From assembly GCA_000824805.1 (NCBI GenBank), contig CCNA01000034.1, positions 496,001 through 560,000 on the forward strand: DNA of 64,000 nt, in the 5' to 3' direction. Each line of letters opens with the position of its first letter. The stretch's first letter is position 1. This stretch comes from Mesorhizobium sp. SOD10. Lineage in GTDB: Bacteria; Pseudomonadota; Alphaproteobacteria; Rhizobiales; Rhizobiaceae. The position numbers were made by a program, and so were the translations under genes. The notes under the pieces were generated by a model, which saw nothing but the letters and a program-made list of their open reading frames with translations, did not search any database and was not told the origin of the DNA. Shown here one piece after another: positions 42,692-51,970 of this stretch.

Positions 42692-43503
42692 GCGGCCCTC
42701 CTTCCGAGAAGCCGGTCGAGGAAGCCCTTGCGTTCGAAGGGGACGACCACCGGCAGGTCCTCGCCTTCCAGGCGCCTTGCCGCTTCGAGATAGGCTTTCG
42801 CGGCGGAATTGATCGGCTCCGACAGCGTCACCGGGGAGCCTAGGTTCGAGGCGCGCAGCACGTCCTGGCTTTCCGGGATGATGCCCAAGAGCGGCGTGGA
42901 GAGGATCTCCAGCACGTCATCGATCGACAGCATCTCGCCGCGCGCGGCGCGGGCGGCGTCGTAGCGGGTCACCAGCACGTGCTTCTGGATCAGCTCGCCC
43001 TGCTCGGCCTTCATGGTGCGGGCGTCGAGCAGGCCGATGATGCGGTCGGAATCGCGCACCGACGACACTTCCGGGTTGGTGACGATGACCGCTTCGTCGG
43101 CGAAGCGCATGGCAAGCTGGGCGCCACGCTCGATGCCGGCCGGGCTGTCGCAGAAGACATAGTCGAAGACCGAACGCAGCCTTGCGATGACTTCGGCGAC
43201 GCCCTCTTCGGTCAGCGCGTCCTTGTCGCGTGTTTGCGAGGCCGGCAGCAGATAAAGCGTCTCCAGCCGCTTGTCGCGGATCAGCGCCTGCGACAGCTTC
43301 GCCGTGCCCTGGATGACGTTGACCAGATCGAAGACGACGCGGCGCTCGGCCCCCATGATGAGGTCGAGGTTGCGCAGACCGACGTCGAAATCGACGAGCG
43401 CCACCTTCTTGCCGGTCTTGGCCACGGCGGCGCCGAGCGCGGCCGTCGAGGTCGTCTTGCCGACACCCCCCTTGCCCGAGGTGACCACCACTACCTTGCC
43501 CAT
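42688..43503 (-). CDS. minD: Septum site-determining ATPase MinD
   Basis: A 271-residue ParA-type ATPase with the deviant Walker A (TSGKGGVGKTTST), the DFDVGLRNLDL switch, and the C-terminal amphipathic membrane-targeting helix (RKGFLDRLLGRR). It recruits MinC to the membrane and is released by MinE. Two ATGs (43503 and 43509) follow GGAGG; I used the one giving the common family length. It follows minC by about 100 bases. Confidence 0.95.
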   Translation of the reverse strand: MGKVVVVTSGKGGVGKTTSTAALGAAVAKTGKKVALVDFDVGLRNLDLIMGAERRVVFDLVNVIQGTAKLSQALIRDKRLETLYLLPASQTRDKDALTEEGVAEVIARLRSVFDYVFCDSPAGIERGAQLAMRFADEAVIVTNPEVSSVRDSDRIIGLLDARTMKAEQGELIQKHVLVTRYDAARAARGEMLSIDDVLEILSTPLLGIIPESQDVLRASNLGSPVTLSEPINSAAKAYLEAARRLEGEDLPVVVPFERKGFLDRLLGRRAA

Positions 43504-43606
43504 ATTCATCCAGCCTCCGTTGGCGATTCTTATGCTCGGTCCTGCCGCTTGGGACACGGCCGACTCCTACTACAGTTGCACGCGAAACCGGTCCGAAGCT
43601 TGCGCA

Positions 43607-44524
43607 TCAGCCGAGCGGCACCACGCACAGCGCATCATTGTCTAGGAAGGCCTGCACGGCCTTGCCGCGCGAGGTGCCTTCCATCTCCTCGGCCGTGGTG
43701 TACCAGCCGTCGACGGCGAGCAGTTCGGCCTCGTTCTTGCGGCAGAAGATGCGCGCCGAAACATTGCCTTCCGAGCCGGCGATCGCGCGGCCGCGCAGCG
43801 TGCCATAGACATGGATCGAGCCGCCGGCGACGATTTCCGAACCGGACGCGACCGAGCCCAGCACGATAACGTCGCCATGTGGATGGAACACCGACTGCCC
43901 CGAGCGGATCGGCGCCTTGATCATCAGCGTGCCGGCGGCGGCCGACATGTCCGCCGCGCCCTGCCCCGCATTCGTCGACCCCGATTGGGCCGTATCGCTC
44001 TGCGCCAGCTCGATCCGGACCGCTTCGAGCCTTGCCAATTCGGGGTCCACCGGTTCGTCGCCGGACATCTCTATGGGGGAAACTTCTGCCTGCGGGGCCT
44101 CCGCGGTTGACTGCGTCATCTGGGCGGCATGGACCCGCTCCTCGGCCGCGGCTTCCAGTTCCTCCGCCCGCGCCTTGCGCGCGGCCCGGCCCAGCAGCCC
44201 CTCGGCCGTCGCCTCCTTGGCGCCGGCCAAGAGCGGCGGCAGTTCAGGCCCGAGCTCGGCGCCTTCCAGTTCGATGGCATAGACGCGAATGCCGCGCGAG
44301 CCGAGCACGCCGACAAGTGCTGCGATCTCCTCCGGCCCCGGCTGCAGGACGTTCAGGTCCAGCACCACCGGGCGCCCGTTGAAATAGCCCGGCGAGTTGG
44401 CGATCCAGCGATCCAGCCCCTCCAGCCAGTCGGCAATCGGCGCCTCCGGCGTCAGCGTGAAAGCGACGAAGGAACGGGCGCGAAAGCGAATCGATTTGTT
44501 GTGCAGGGGAGCGGCGAAGGTCAC
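43607..44524 (-). CDS. minC: Septum site-determining protein MinC
   Basis: A 305-residue FtsZ polymerisation inhibitor. The N-terminal domain (about 1-110) contains SFVAFTLTPEAPIADWLEGL; a long acidic/Ala linker follows, and the C-terminal beta-helix (HPHGDVIVLGSVASGSEIVAG, then GSIHVYGTLRGRA) binds MinD. The linker makes it longer than the enterobacterial protein (about 230 residues). The start is GTG 44524 with a weak upstream AAGGAT. Confidence 0.92.
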   Translation of the reverse strand: MTFAAPLHNKSIRFRARSFVAFTLTPEAPIADWLEGLDRWIANSPGYFNGRPVVLDLNVLQPGPEEIAALVGVLGSRGIRVYAIELEGAELGPELPPLLAGAKEATAEGLLGRAARKARAEELEAAAEERVHAAQMTQSTAEAPQAEVSPIEMSGDEPVDPELARLEAVRIELAQSDTAQSGSTNAGQGAADMSAAAGTLMIKAPIRSGQSVFHPHGDVIVLGSVASGSEIVAGGSIHVYGTLRGRAIAGSEGNVSARIFCRKNEAELLAVDGWYTTAEEMEGTSRGKAVQAFLDNDALCVVPLG

Positions 44525-44708
44525 GTCCAGGCGAATCCTTACTCAATGGTTAAAGGGTGCCGGTCGAATGGTTAACAAAAGGTTAATTTTGGGAATCGGC
44601 GCCGTTAAGGAAGTGGCGCGGCTAAGTTCTGTGGCTGTGTGGTGACAGGGCCTGCCCAGGCCGCTATCGTCTCGCCCCCGGCCAGCGGAAAGCAAGGGAG
44701 ATCATGTC

Positions 44709-45140
44709 ATGAGGTTGGAGGTCAGCAGACCCGAGGACGCCGCAACGGCCTTCGCCGATGCCTGGAACAGACATGACATGGACGACTTCGCGGCGCTGTT
44801 TTCCGAGGATGCCAATTTCGTCAATGTCGTGGGCATGTGGTGGAAAAACCGCGCCGAGATCGAAGCGGCGCACCGCGCCACTCACGCAACGATGTTTCGC
44901 GACAGCCGGTTGGAGGGTGTCGTCTCGTCAGTCGTCGAGCTGTCTCCCGGCCTTGCATCGGTGCATTATAGATGGACCCTGACCGGCGCGTCCGCCCCGG
45001 ACGGCTCACCCGCCGGAACACGGGAAGGCATTCTGCTTCTGGTGGTGAAGAAGGAACAGTCCGGCTGGCGGATCAAGGTGGCCCAAAACACCGACATTGT
45101 CCCGGGTGCGATCGCTCCCCCTGCCAACGCAAGCAGATAG
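44709..45140 (+). CDS. NTF2-like/SnoaL-type protein (DUF4440-like)
   Basis: A 143-residue single-domain protein with the cone-shaped NTF2 fold (AATAFADAWNRHDMDDFAALF then EDANFVNVVGMWWKNR, and VHYRWTLTGAS). Relatives include SgcJ/EcaC-type proteins whose reactions are mostly unknown. It has no signal peptide. It is divergent from minC. Confidence 0.75.
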   Translation: MRLEVSRPEDAATAFADAWNRHDMDDFAALFSEDANFVNVVGMWWKNRAEIEAAHRATHATMFRDSRLEGVVSSVVELSPGLASVHYRWTLTGASAPDGSPAGTREGILLLVVKKEQSGWRIKVAQNTDIVPGAIAPPANASR

Positions 45141-45264
45141 AGCGGCGCGCGATTCGGCCATATGAAATACCGGCGGTGCCAAGCCAGGCACCATCCAAAG
45201 GACCCTCCACCCTTGAGAGACAAGGAGATGGGCATGGGTAGCAGTTGGCCGCTCTCCGACCGAG

Positions 45265-46785
45265 CTAGGCCAAGGGCCGCATCGCTGGGCCATTGAGGAC
45301 AGCTCCGTCCGGGGCGAACTGGGAGCCGTGGCAGGGGCAATCCCAGCATTGCTCGGTCGAATTCCAGTGCACGATACAGCCGAGATGGGTGCAACTGGCC
45401 GAATGGCGGTGGAGCTTGCCGTCGCGGTCGCGGCACACGGCGAACTTGCTCAAGCCGTCCTGAAGGATGCCGCCTTCGCCCGGCTTGAGATCGCCGGCCG
45501 ACTTGACCTCACCGGGCAGCAAGTAGCCGGCAAGGTTCTTCACCGTTGTAAGGTTCTCATTAACATAGTGCGCAAGCGCGGCGGGCGGGGTCCGGTCGGG
45601 TGCATAGACAGCTTCCCAGGGGTTCGATCCGTCCACGATCAGATCGCGGATCAGCAATCCGGCGAATGCGCCATGCGTCATGCCCTGGCCGGAATCGCCG
45701 GTGGCGATAAAGACGTTGCCGTTGCCGGGGCTTCGGCCAATGAAGCCGCAATAATCGATCGTTTCAAGAACCTGACCGGACCACCGCGCTCTTTCTCCGC
45801 CAAGGTCGGGCACCAATGCCCTGATCCAGGCTTCGAGCGCAGCAAAGCGTGCCTCGCCGTCATCCGCTTCGCCCGATTTGTGATCGCGGCCGCCGGCGAT
45901 GAGATGGTCCGTCTTGCCGTGGCCGGGGTTCAGGCGGACATAATAATAGGGATCGTCCATGTCCCAGTAGAGCGCATCCGGGAGGGTTCCCTTGGGGATG
46001 TCGAAAGCCATCGCATAGGTGCGGTAAGGCGCCATCTTGCTATGGATCTTGACCCATGTGTTGATCGGGGAGTTGGTGGCAAACACCGCGTTCGAAGCCG
46101 TAATGGTGGACCCGCTGTCGCATTTCAAGCGAATCTGCTCCCCTTCCTCGATCTCGACGACGGCGCTGTCGGCGAATGCCTTGCCGCCTTGCTTCTCGAA
46201 ATCGGCCAGCAGCGCGCGCAAATATTTCAGCGGGTGAAAGGTAGCCTGATCGGGATAGCGCAGGATGGGCGCCGATTCATGGCCCTTGAGCGGCACGCCC
46301 TTGCCATGCTCAGCCTCGGCGCCGATCTTTGCCGCAGCCGCATACTCCTTGTTGCATTCTCTGGCGGCCTCTTTCTCGTCCATCCATGCGGCCGGGAAAA
46401 GAAAGCCGTCCAGCCGCCGGAAATCGCAGTCGATCTCCAGCCTGGCGACGTGCCGTTCGATGCGGTTGACGGCGGCTTGCTGGCTCTCCTGAAATCCGCG
46501 CGCCAAGGCTTCGCCGCGCATGTCGATCAGCGCGCTCAAGCCATCGTCGCAGATCGGCGCCAGATGGGCGGTCGTGCGCGATGTCATGCCCCCGAGCAAC
46601 GGGCCACGATCCACGAGCACCACCTTGCGTCCTGCCAGTGCCAGTTCATAGGCAATCGAAACCCCGGCCATGCCGGCTCCAACGACGGCCACGTCGCAAT
46701 GCTCGTCCTGCTCGAGACGGGGAGCGCTGGGCAAGCTGGCGTCGAGCGTCCAAAGGGATCTGGTCGCTTCGCTGCTGACGTTCAT
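45265..46785 (-). CDS. FAD-dependent oxidoreductase with C-terminal Rieske domain
   Basis: A 506-residue protein. The DAO-type FAD domain starts with DVAVVGAGMAGVSIAYELAL. The C-terminus is a Rieske [2Fe-2S] domain with CTHLGC and CPCHGS. Electrons can therefore pass from a substrate amine or hydroxyl through FAD to iron-sulfur. The family is common in stress regulons, but the substrate is unknown. The next gene upstream is a Tat-exported ferritin-like protein on the same strand, 92 bases away, and possibly one transcript. Confidence 0.85.
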   Translation of the reverse strand: MNVSSEATRSLWTLDASLPSAPRLEQDEHCDVAVVGAGMAGVSIAYELALAGRKVVLVDRGPLLGGMTSRTTAHLAPICDDGLSALIDMRGEALARGFQESQQAAVNRIERHVARLEIDCDFRRLDGFLFPAAWMDEKEAARECNKEYAAAAKIGAEAEHGKGVPLKGHESAPILRYPDQATFHPLKYLRALLADFEKQGGKAFADSAVVEIEEGEQIRLKCDSGSTITASNAVFATNSPINTWVKIHSKMAPYRTYAMAFDIPKGTLPDALYWDMDDPYYYVRLNPGHGKTDHLIAGGRDHKSGEADDGEARFAALEAWIRALVPDLGGERARWSGQVLETIDYCGFIGRSPGNGNVFIATGDSGQGMTHGAFAGLLIRDLIVDGSNPWEAVYAPDRTPPAALAHYVNENLTTVKNLAGYLLPGEVKSAGDLKPGEGGILQDGLSKFAVCRDRDGKLHRHSASCTHLGCIVHWNSTEQCWDCPCHGSQFAPDGAVLNGPAMRPLA

Positions 46786-46876
46786 CGCGCGCTCCGTCGA
46801 TACGACATGGAATGGCCGGCGACCAATGCAGCACAGCGCGGGTTGTGGGTCATCGTGGCCGGTTCCATCCTCGCGG

Positions 46877-47749
46877 CTAGGTGCTCTTGACCGTGCCGTT
46901 CATCCCGTTCGGATAAAAGCCACCCTTGCTCACACCCGATTGATCGGTCAGATAAACAATGCGCAGCACCTCCTGCGGCGTCCTTGTGAAGGCAATCGCA
47001 TCCGGCGTTGAGGGAACGAAGTTGGCCTTGCCGTCGACACGAATGCCCTGGTCTTTGTCATCGGGCCCGTCGATCTTGTCGCGCGCGTCGGAAACCGCAT
47101 TCGCTGCCTTCCAGGCCTTCTCACCCATGCGATAGAGCGTCGACCGCGCCATCCCCATGTGATAGGCTTCGACCGCGAGAATTCCAGCGGCGGCGGCCAA
47201 GAATTCCTTATTCTTCAGGACAGTTGCCGCACCGGCGTAAGCGGTAACACCGACATCTTCGAACAGCATGCCGCCAAGCACGAAGTTCATCTGGTTGCCG
47301 AATGGGTCGAAGTCGGCACCGAGGCCAGCCGCCTTGGCGACCGCGGCGAAGCCGGCATCGAAATCGATCGCTGGCCGGTCCACCGCATTCGACCCAAGTG
47401 TCTTGCGATAGAACCTGACATGGGCAAGTTCATTTTCCGCGACCTCCCGCATGAATTCACCGAGCGCGGGCGTTTCGAAGGAAACCTTTTTGCCGCCGAC
47501 CACATCGCCGGGCTTGGAACCGACATCTGAATCCTCGATGCCTTTTCCTGTGGTGCCGCGGAGGTAATATTCAGCTTCCATATATTCCAGGTTGAGGGCG
47601 AAGCGGAAAATGTCTTCGTCCTTGATGTCATCCTGTGCGAAAGCAGGCGAAACCGGGGCAACGCCGGTCACTGAAGCGAGCGTCGCTCCGAGACCAATTT
47701 GCAATGCACCGCGGCGAGAAACATGAAGTGAAGGCGTGACACGGATCAT
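46877..47749 (-). CDS. Tat-exported ferritin-like protein
   Basis: A 290-residue protein with a twin-arginine signal (SRRGALQIGLG, then cleavage near AFA), followed by a ferritin-like helical bundle with the Glu/His ligand pattern (LEYMEAEYYL, AENELAHVRFYRKTL, AVEAYHMGMAR). The PCC13-62 desiccation-protein group has the same plan. A folded diiron site would explain Tat export. GGGAGGAAG precedes ATG 47749. The Rieske/FAD gene downstream may share its transcript. Confidence 0.8.
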   Translation of the reverse strand: MIRVTPSLHVSRRGALQIGLGATLASVTGVAPVSPAFAQDDIKDEDIFRFALNLEYMEAEYYLRGTTGKGIEDSDVGSKPGDVVGGKKVSFETPALGEFMREVAENELAHVRFYRKTLGSNAVDRPAIDFDAGFAAVAKAAGLGADFDPFGNQMNFVLGGMLFEDVGVTAYAGAATVLKNKEFLAAAAGILAVEAYHMGMARSTLYRMGEKAWKAANAVSDARDKIDGPDDKDQGIRVDGKANFVPSTPDAIAFTRTPQEVLRIVYLTDQSGVSKGGFYPNGMNGTVKST

Positions 47750-47942
47750 AGCTTCCTCCCGAAGCCCGCCTATAAGCCGTCCTGGCCTCGAACGAGCGGG
47801 CCATCCCGCCAAACTCCGCTAAACGCAGAATGTTCCTGAACCGAGCCGCTAGGCTGGACCCGAGGGGCCCTTGGCGTGCCGGCGTGACTCCCGAGCTGCG
47901 GTTCCTCTATAGGATAAGCTTCTTCTTCCGCCGGATCCCTTC

Positions 47943-49325
47943 ATGACCCTCCTCCCCTCCCTCCGTTCTGCCCTCCCCGCAGCCACCATCTGGGACGCTG
48001 CCGAGCTCGCCACCCGCGATCCGGGCTTCGATGCTCGCAATTTCGGCGCCTCGGCGCTGGTGCGGCCGCGCGATGTGCAGGGGGTCGCGGCGCTGGCTCG
48101 GTTCTGCGCGGAGCATGGCATCAGCCTTGTCGCGCAGGGCGGGCGCACGGGGCTGACGGGCGGAGCGGCGACGTCTTCCGGTCAGGTGATCTGTGATCTC
48201 GGCGGGCTTACCCAAATCGAGGAGATCGATCCGTTTGCGCGGGTGGCGATCGTGCAGGCGGGGGTGACGCTTGGCGCGCTGCAGGAGGCTTGTGCCGTGC
48301 ATGGGCTCGACCCGGGCATCGATCTTGCCGCGCGCGGCAGCGCCACCATAGGCGGCATGGTTTCCACCAATGCCGGCGGCATCATGGCCTTTCGCAACGG
48401 GACAATGCGCCACCGCGTGCTCGGGCTCGAGGCCGTGCTGGCGGACGGGCGGGTGTTTTCCGATCTCACCCGGGTGCTCAAGACCAGCGCCGGCTACGAC
48501 CTGAAGCATCTCTTCATCGGCGCGGAGGGCACGCTGGGCATCATCACCCGCGTGGCGGTGCGGCTCGATCCGGTGGCCGGTGCGGGTGCCACAGCCCTTG
48601 TCGGCGTGCCGGATGCGGCCAGCGCCCAACGCGTGGTGCGGCATTTCCTGGCCTCGACCAGCGCCCGGCTCACCGCCGCCGAGATCCTGTGGCGCAATTT
48701 CGCTTCGCTCATGCAACGGGCGCTGGGCTATGCGCCCGGCAGCCTGCCGCTCGACGCACCCTGTCTTCTGGTGCTGGGGCTCGGGGCCGACTCGATCGAG
48801 GCGGCAAGGGGCGTGCTGGAGGATGGGCTGGCGGCGGTCTGGGAAGAGGCCGGCATCCTCGACGGGCTGGTTGCGAGCTCCGAGGCGCAAGCCGCGGCGA
48901 TGTGGCGGCTGCGCGAAGAGACGGTTGAGATCGAACGCGCACACCCGATGGCGCCCTCTTTTGACGTCTCGGTGCCCGGCGGTGCGCTGGACGCCTATGT
49001 TGCGCGCATCGAGGCCGCGTTGAAGAAGATCGACGCCTCATACGCGCCTTACGTCTATGGCCATCTTGCCGACGGTAACCTGCACATCTCCATCAACTGC
49101 GAAGGCCCGCTTTCGCATGAGCGGCACGCGGCGATCGAGGACGTGCTCTATGACGGCTTATGCGAGACCGGCGGCTCGTTCTCGGCAGAGCATGGGGTGG
49201 GGTTGGAAAAACGCGAGGCCTATGAGCGGCATGCGGATCCGGTGAAGCGGGATTTGGCGAGGGCGATCAAGGAATTGATCGATCCGGGTAATGTGATGAA
49301 TCCGGGAAAAGCGGTGAAGCTCTGA
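47943..49325 (+). CDS. FAD-binding oxidoreductase of the GlcD/D-2-hydroxyacid dehydrogenase group
   Basis: A 460-residue flavoprotein with an N-terminal FAD_binding_4 domain (SLVAQGGRTGLTGGA, RGSATIGGMVSTNAGG) and a C-terminal FAD-oxidase_C domain with the metal/substrate motif YGHLADGNLHIS. It oxidises a D-2-hydroxy acid such as D-lactate, glycolate or D-2-hydroxyglutarate, passing electrons to an acceptor. The exact substrate cannot be told here. It stands alone. Confidence 0.88.
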   Translation: MTLLPSLRSALPAATIWDAAELATRDPGFDARNFGASALVRPRDVQGVAALARFCAEHGISLVAQGGRTGLTGGAATSSGQVICDLGGLTQIEEIDPFARVAIVQAGVTLGALQEACAVHGLDPGIDLAARGSATIGGMVSTNAGGIMAFRNGTMRHRVLGLEAVLADGRVFSDLTRVLKTSAGYDLKHLFIGAEGTLGIITRVAVRLDPVAGAGATALVGVPDAASAQRVVRHFLASTSARLTAAEILWRNFASLMQRALGYAPGSLPLDAPCLLVLGLGADSIEAARGVLEDGLAAVWEEAGILDGLVASSEAQAAAMWRLREETVEIERAHPMAPSFDVSVPGGALDAYVARIEAALKKIDASYAPYVYGHLADGNLHISINCEGPLSHERHAAIEDVLYDGLCETGGSFSAEHGVGLEKREAYERHADPVKRDLARAIKELIDPGNVMNPGKAVKL

Positions 49326-49433
49326 GGCGCTTTTGCTCGGCCCCATAACATGGCGGTGAGGTGGCTCCGCAAAGCCGAGGCGGAGCGGGAGCGCCTCTGA
49401 AGGAGTTGGAGCGAACCTGCGGTGAGGAAACCC

Positions 49434-50279
49434 CTACTCGCACTGTCGGCGCGGGCCGCCGTCGAAGGGCTGGTAAGTGTTGTCACGCGGGTCGTAGGAG
49501 CGATAGCGGCTGAAGCAGTAGTCGACATGGTCGGCGGAGACCGCACGGCCCTGTTGGCGAGCGGCTTCGGCCTCGGGCGAAATCTCTTCCGGCGGGCCGC
49601 CATAGGTGGTGGCGTAGCCGTCGCCGGACGCAGCGTAGCCTTCCATCTCGGCCTGGTCGTCGCTCGTCCGATCATCACTCGGGGCGCCCCGGCCATCATT
49701 CGCTGCTGTCTGACCGGTGGCCTGATCATTCTGGCCGGTCGAAGCGGTGCGGTCGGCGCCGGGATCGTAATAGGGCGAGATGCAGGGGCGCAACTCGCCG
49801 CTGTAGGAACGGTAGCTGTTTTCCGCCGGGCGGTAGCTGCGATAACGGGCGGCGCACCATTGGAGATGCGCAACGGGCAGTTGTTGCTGTTGCTGCGCCT
49901 GCTGATCGGCATCGGCCGGCTGCCGGGCCGCGTTGGGGTCTGCGGCAGGTTGGGCCGCCTGGGTCGCAGCAGGCTGCGGCTGCGGTGGCGCCGCGGGCGA
50001 TGCCGGCGCGACCACCGCCGCGGCCTGCGTGCCGTTATCGGCCTTGGCCGGTTCACCGGACTGGGCGACCGCCGCCTGCTGGGCGGGAATGCGTTCAAGG
50101 TTCTGCTTTTGCGGATCGACCGGTTGGGCGTCCTTCGTCCAGAGTTCGGACACGCCGATCGCGGGGGTTGCCTGGCGCACCGGCTTGGCGGCCAGCAGCC
50201 AGGTGGCGAAGGCGAGCCCGCTGGCGAACACGGCAAGGGTCAGCACGAAGCCGCCGGCAATTCCCAACAAAGCCTTCAC
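49434..50279 (-). CDS. Membrane-anchored protein with two BA14K-like motifs
   Basis: A 281-residue protein. After one membrane helix (about residues 4-30) comes a Pro/Ala/Gln-rich linker. Two copies of a BA14K-type motif follow: HLQWCAARYRSYRPAENSYR and HVDYCFSRYRSYDPRDNTYQ. BA14K was named for an immunoreactive Brucella protein with lectin-like properties, and single copies are usual, so two copies at opposite ends of a disordered acidic stretch are unusual. GTG 50279 follows AAGGAG. Confidence 0.75.
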   Translation of the reverse strand: MKALLGIAGGFVLTLAVFASGLAFATWLLAAKPVRQATPAIGVSELWTKDAQPVDPQKQNLERIPAQQAAVAQSGEPAKADNGTQAAAVVAPASPAAPPQPQPAATQAAQPAADPNAARQPADADQQAQQQQQLPVAHLQWCAARYRSYRPAENSYRSYSGELRPCISPYYDPGADRTASTGQNDQATGQTAANDGRGAPSDDRTSDDQAEMEGYAASGDGYATTYGGPPEEISPEAEAARQQGRAVSADHVDYCFSRYRSYDPRDNTYQPFDGGPRRQCE

Positions 50280-50691
50280 GCAACGCTCCTTCAGCCCCCG
50301 CTCATAGAATGCGGGGTGCAGGCTCCAGTTCCCACGCGAAGAGGGCAATGTTGAGACTCGCCGGCAGTAACGGGAGAGCCTCGCAAACCTCCGGGGAGAG
50401 GCAGGCGAGGCTCAAGGATCGCTAGAAGGGACCTAGCTTGGGACTTTCTCGGTACAGACTTTGATGATCCAAAAGGATCGAGCGCAGTGTCGCGCCTTTT
50501 CCGGCCCGCTGCATCGTGCAAACGCAGGACTAAAAGCACGCGAGCCCTCGTTCATATGGTGCTGTTTTGACAACTTCGACCCACGCTGGTCTCAGCCGGC
50601 GGGGACCACCCGCCCGTTGGTCAGGCCCGGCAGCCGGCAAATTGCCCCAACAGGACTGCCGGGCCGCGTTTGAGCGGCGGAGCCCCCCGCT
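50280..50691. other. Intergenic region between the aminomutase gene and the BA14K-like gene
   Basis: About 410 bases without a supported gene. It holds the promoter of the BA14K-like gene, and near its far end a hairpin GCCCGGCAG (50625-50633) with CTGCCGGGC (50656-50664) that may end transcription of the aminomutase gene; no T-run follows. Confidence 0.5.
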
Positions 50692-51822
50692 TCAGATGTC
50701 CGCCACCACCTCGGTATAGGCCCTCTCCTTGCCGTCCTGGCCGCGAATCCTCCACGTCCGTCCTTCCCGCCCCTCGATATGGCTCGCGGCCAGCGGCACC
50801 TTGCCGCCGCCCTCCGGCAGGTCGATGACGTAGGTCGGGTTGCAGATGCCGGAAAGCCGCCGTCGCAGTTCGGCGACGAGCGCCTGGCCTTCGGCTATCG
50901 TGGTGCGGCGGTGCGCCATGCCGCGCGCGAGGTCGCCGTGATGCAGGTAGTAGGGCTTTACGCCGAGCCTGTACATCAGCTCGCGGCAGAGTTCCTCCAG
51001 CACCTCGACCTTGTCGTTGACGCCTTTCAGGAGAACGCTCTGGTTGAGCAGCACGAAGCCCGCCTGCCGCATGGCGCGGCAAGCCGCTTCGGCCGCCGGC
51101 GTGAGCTCGCGCGGATGGTTGAAGTGAGTGACCACGCTCACCATCAGCCGGCCTTGCAGCGCCTCGACCATGCCGGGCGTGACGCGTGACGGCAGCGCCA
51201 CCGGCACGCGGGTGTGGATGCGCAGAAGCCGTAGATGCGGGATCGCCTCCAAGCGGGCGAGGATTTCTGCCAGCGCCTTGTCGGGCAGCGACAGCGGATC
51301 GCCGCCGGTCAGGATCACCTCGCGGATTTCCGGGTGGCCTGCGATATAGGCCAGCGCCGGTTCAAGCGCCTCGCGCGTGTAGCCGCGGCCGATGGAGGTT
51401 AGCGACTCCTTCCTGAAGCAGAAGCGGCAGTAGACCGCGCATTGATAGGTCGGGAACAGAAGCACGCGGTCGGCATGGCGGTGCGTCAGACGCGGCACCG
51501 GGCTGAAGGCATGGTCGCCGATCGGGTCATCGAGCTCGCCTGCGGCGGCGACCAGCTCATCCGGCGACGGGATCACCTGGGCACGGATCGGATCGTTCGG
51601 GTCGCTCCAGTCGATCAGGTCGAGATAGGGTTTTGGCACGCGCACCTTGTGCACGGTGGCGGCTTCCTGCGCGGCGGCGCGCTCGGCGTGCGAGAGCGGC
51701 AAAGAGGCAAGGCCGCGGACATGGCGCACGCCAGCGCGGATGTCGGCTTGCCAGGCGGCATCATCTTTTTGGGCGGGATGAGGATCGCGCGCGGCGGCCG
51801 GTTCTCTGAAGTCTAAGGTCAT
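50692..51822 (-). CDS. Lysine 2,3-aminomutase family radical SAM protein (KamA/EpmB-like)
   Basis: A 376-residue radical SAM enzyme. The [4Fe-4S] cysteines are in CAVYCRFC (128, 132, 135), and a PLP-binding lysine region is expected in the C-terminal third. Members either convert alpha-lysine to beta-lysine or, as EpmB, modify elongation factor P; this protein is close in length to EpmB. ATG 51822 starts the conserved part; an upstream ATG at 51906 is in frame. No epmA or efp is nearby. Confidence 0.85.
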   Translation of the reverse strand: MTLDFREPAAARDPHPAQKDDAAWQADIRAGVRHVRGLASLPLSHAERAAAQEAATVHKVRVPKPYLDLIDWSDPNDPIRAQVIPSPDELVAAAGELDDPIGDHAFSPVPRLTHRHADRVLLFPTYQCAVYCRFCFRKESLTSIGRGYTREALEPALAYIAGHPEIREVILTGGDPLSLPDKALAEILARLEAIPHLRLLRIHTRVPVALPSRVTPGMVEALQGRLMVSVVTHFNHPRELTPAAEAACRAMRQAGFVLLNQSVLLKGVNDKVEVLEELCRELMYRLGVKPYYLHHGDLARGMAHRRTTIAEGQALVAELRRRLSGICNPTYVIDLPEGGGKVPLAASHIEGREGRTWRIRGQDGKERAYTEVVADI

Positions 51823-51970
51823 CGGGATCTCGGGTGGCAATTCGGGCGGGATATCGGCCCAATGGGCGGCGGGGTCAATGGCAAGCGACGTCGCGGCGTC
51901 CAGCATGCCCCATAGGTATTTGAGCGAAATACCATTAGCCTGGGCTGTCCGGGGCGTCGGGGCGACAGAA

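Noticed and set aside
45228..45296. Short frame (22 codons) with AAGGAG before it, overlapping the end of the Rieske/FAD gene
   Set aside because: The product has no hydrophobic or structured pattern and the overlap is antisense; too short to support.
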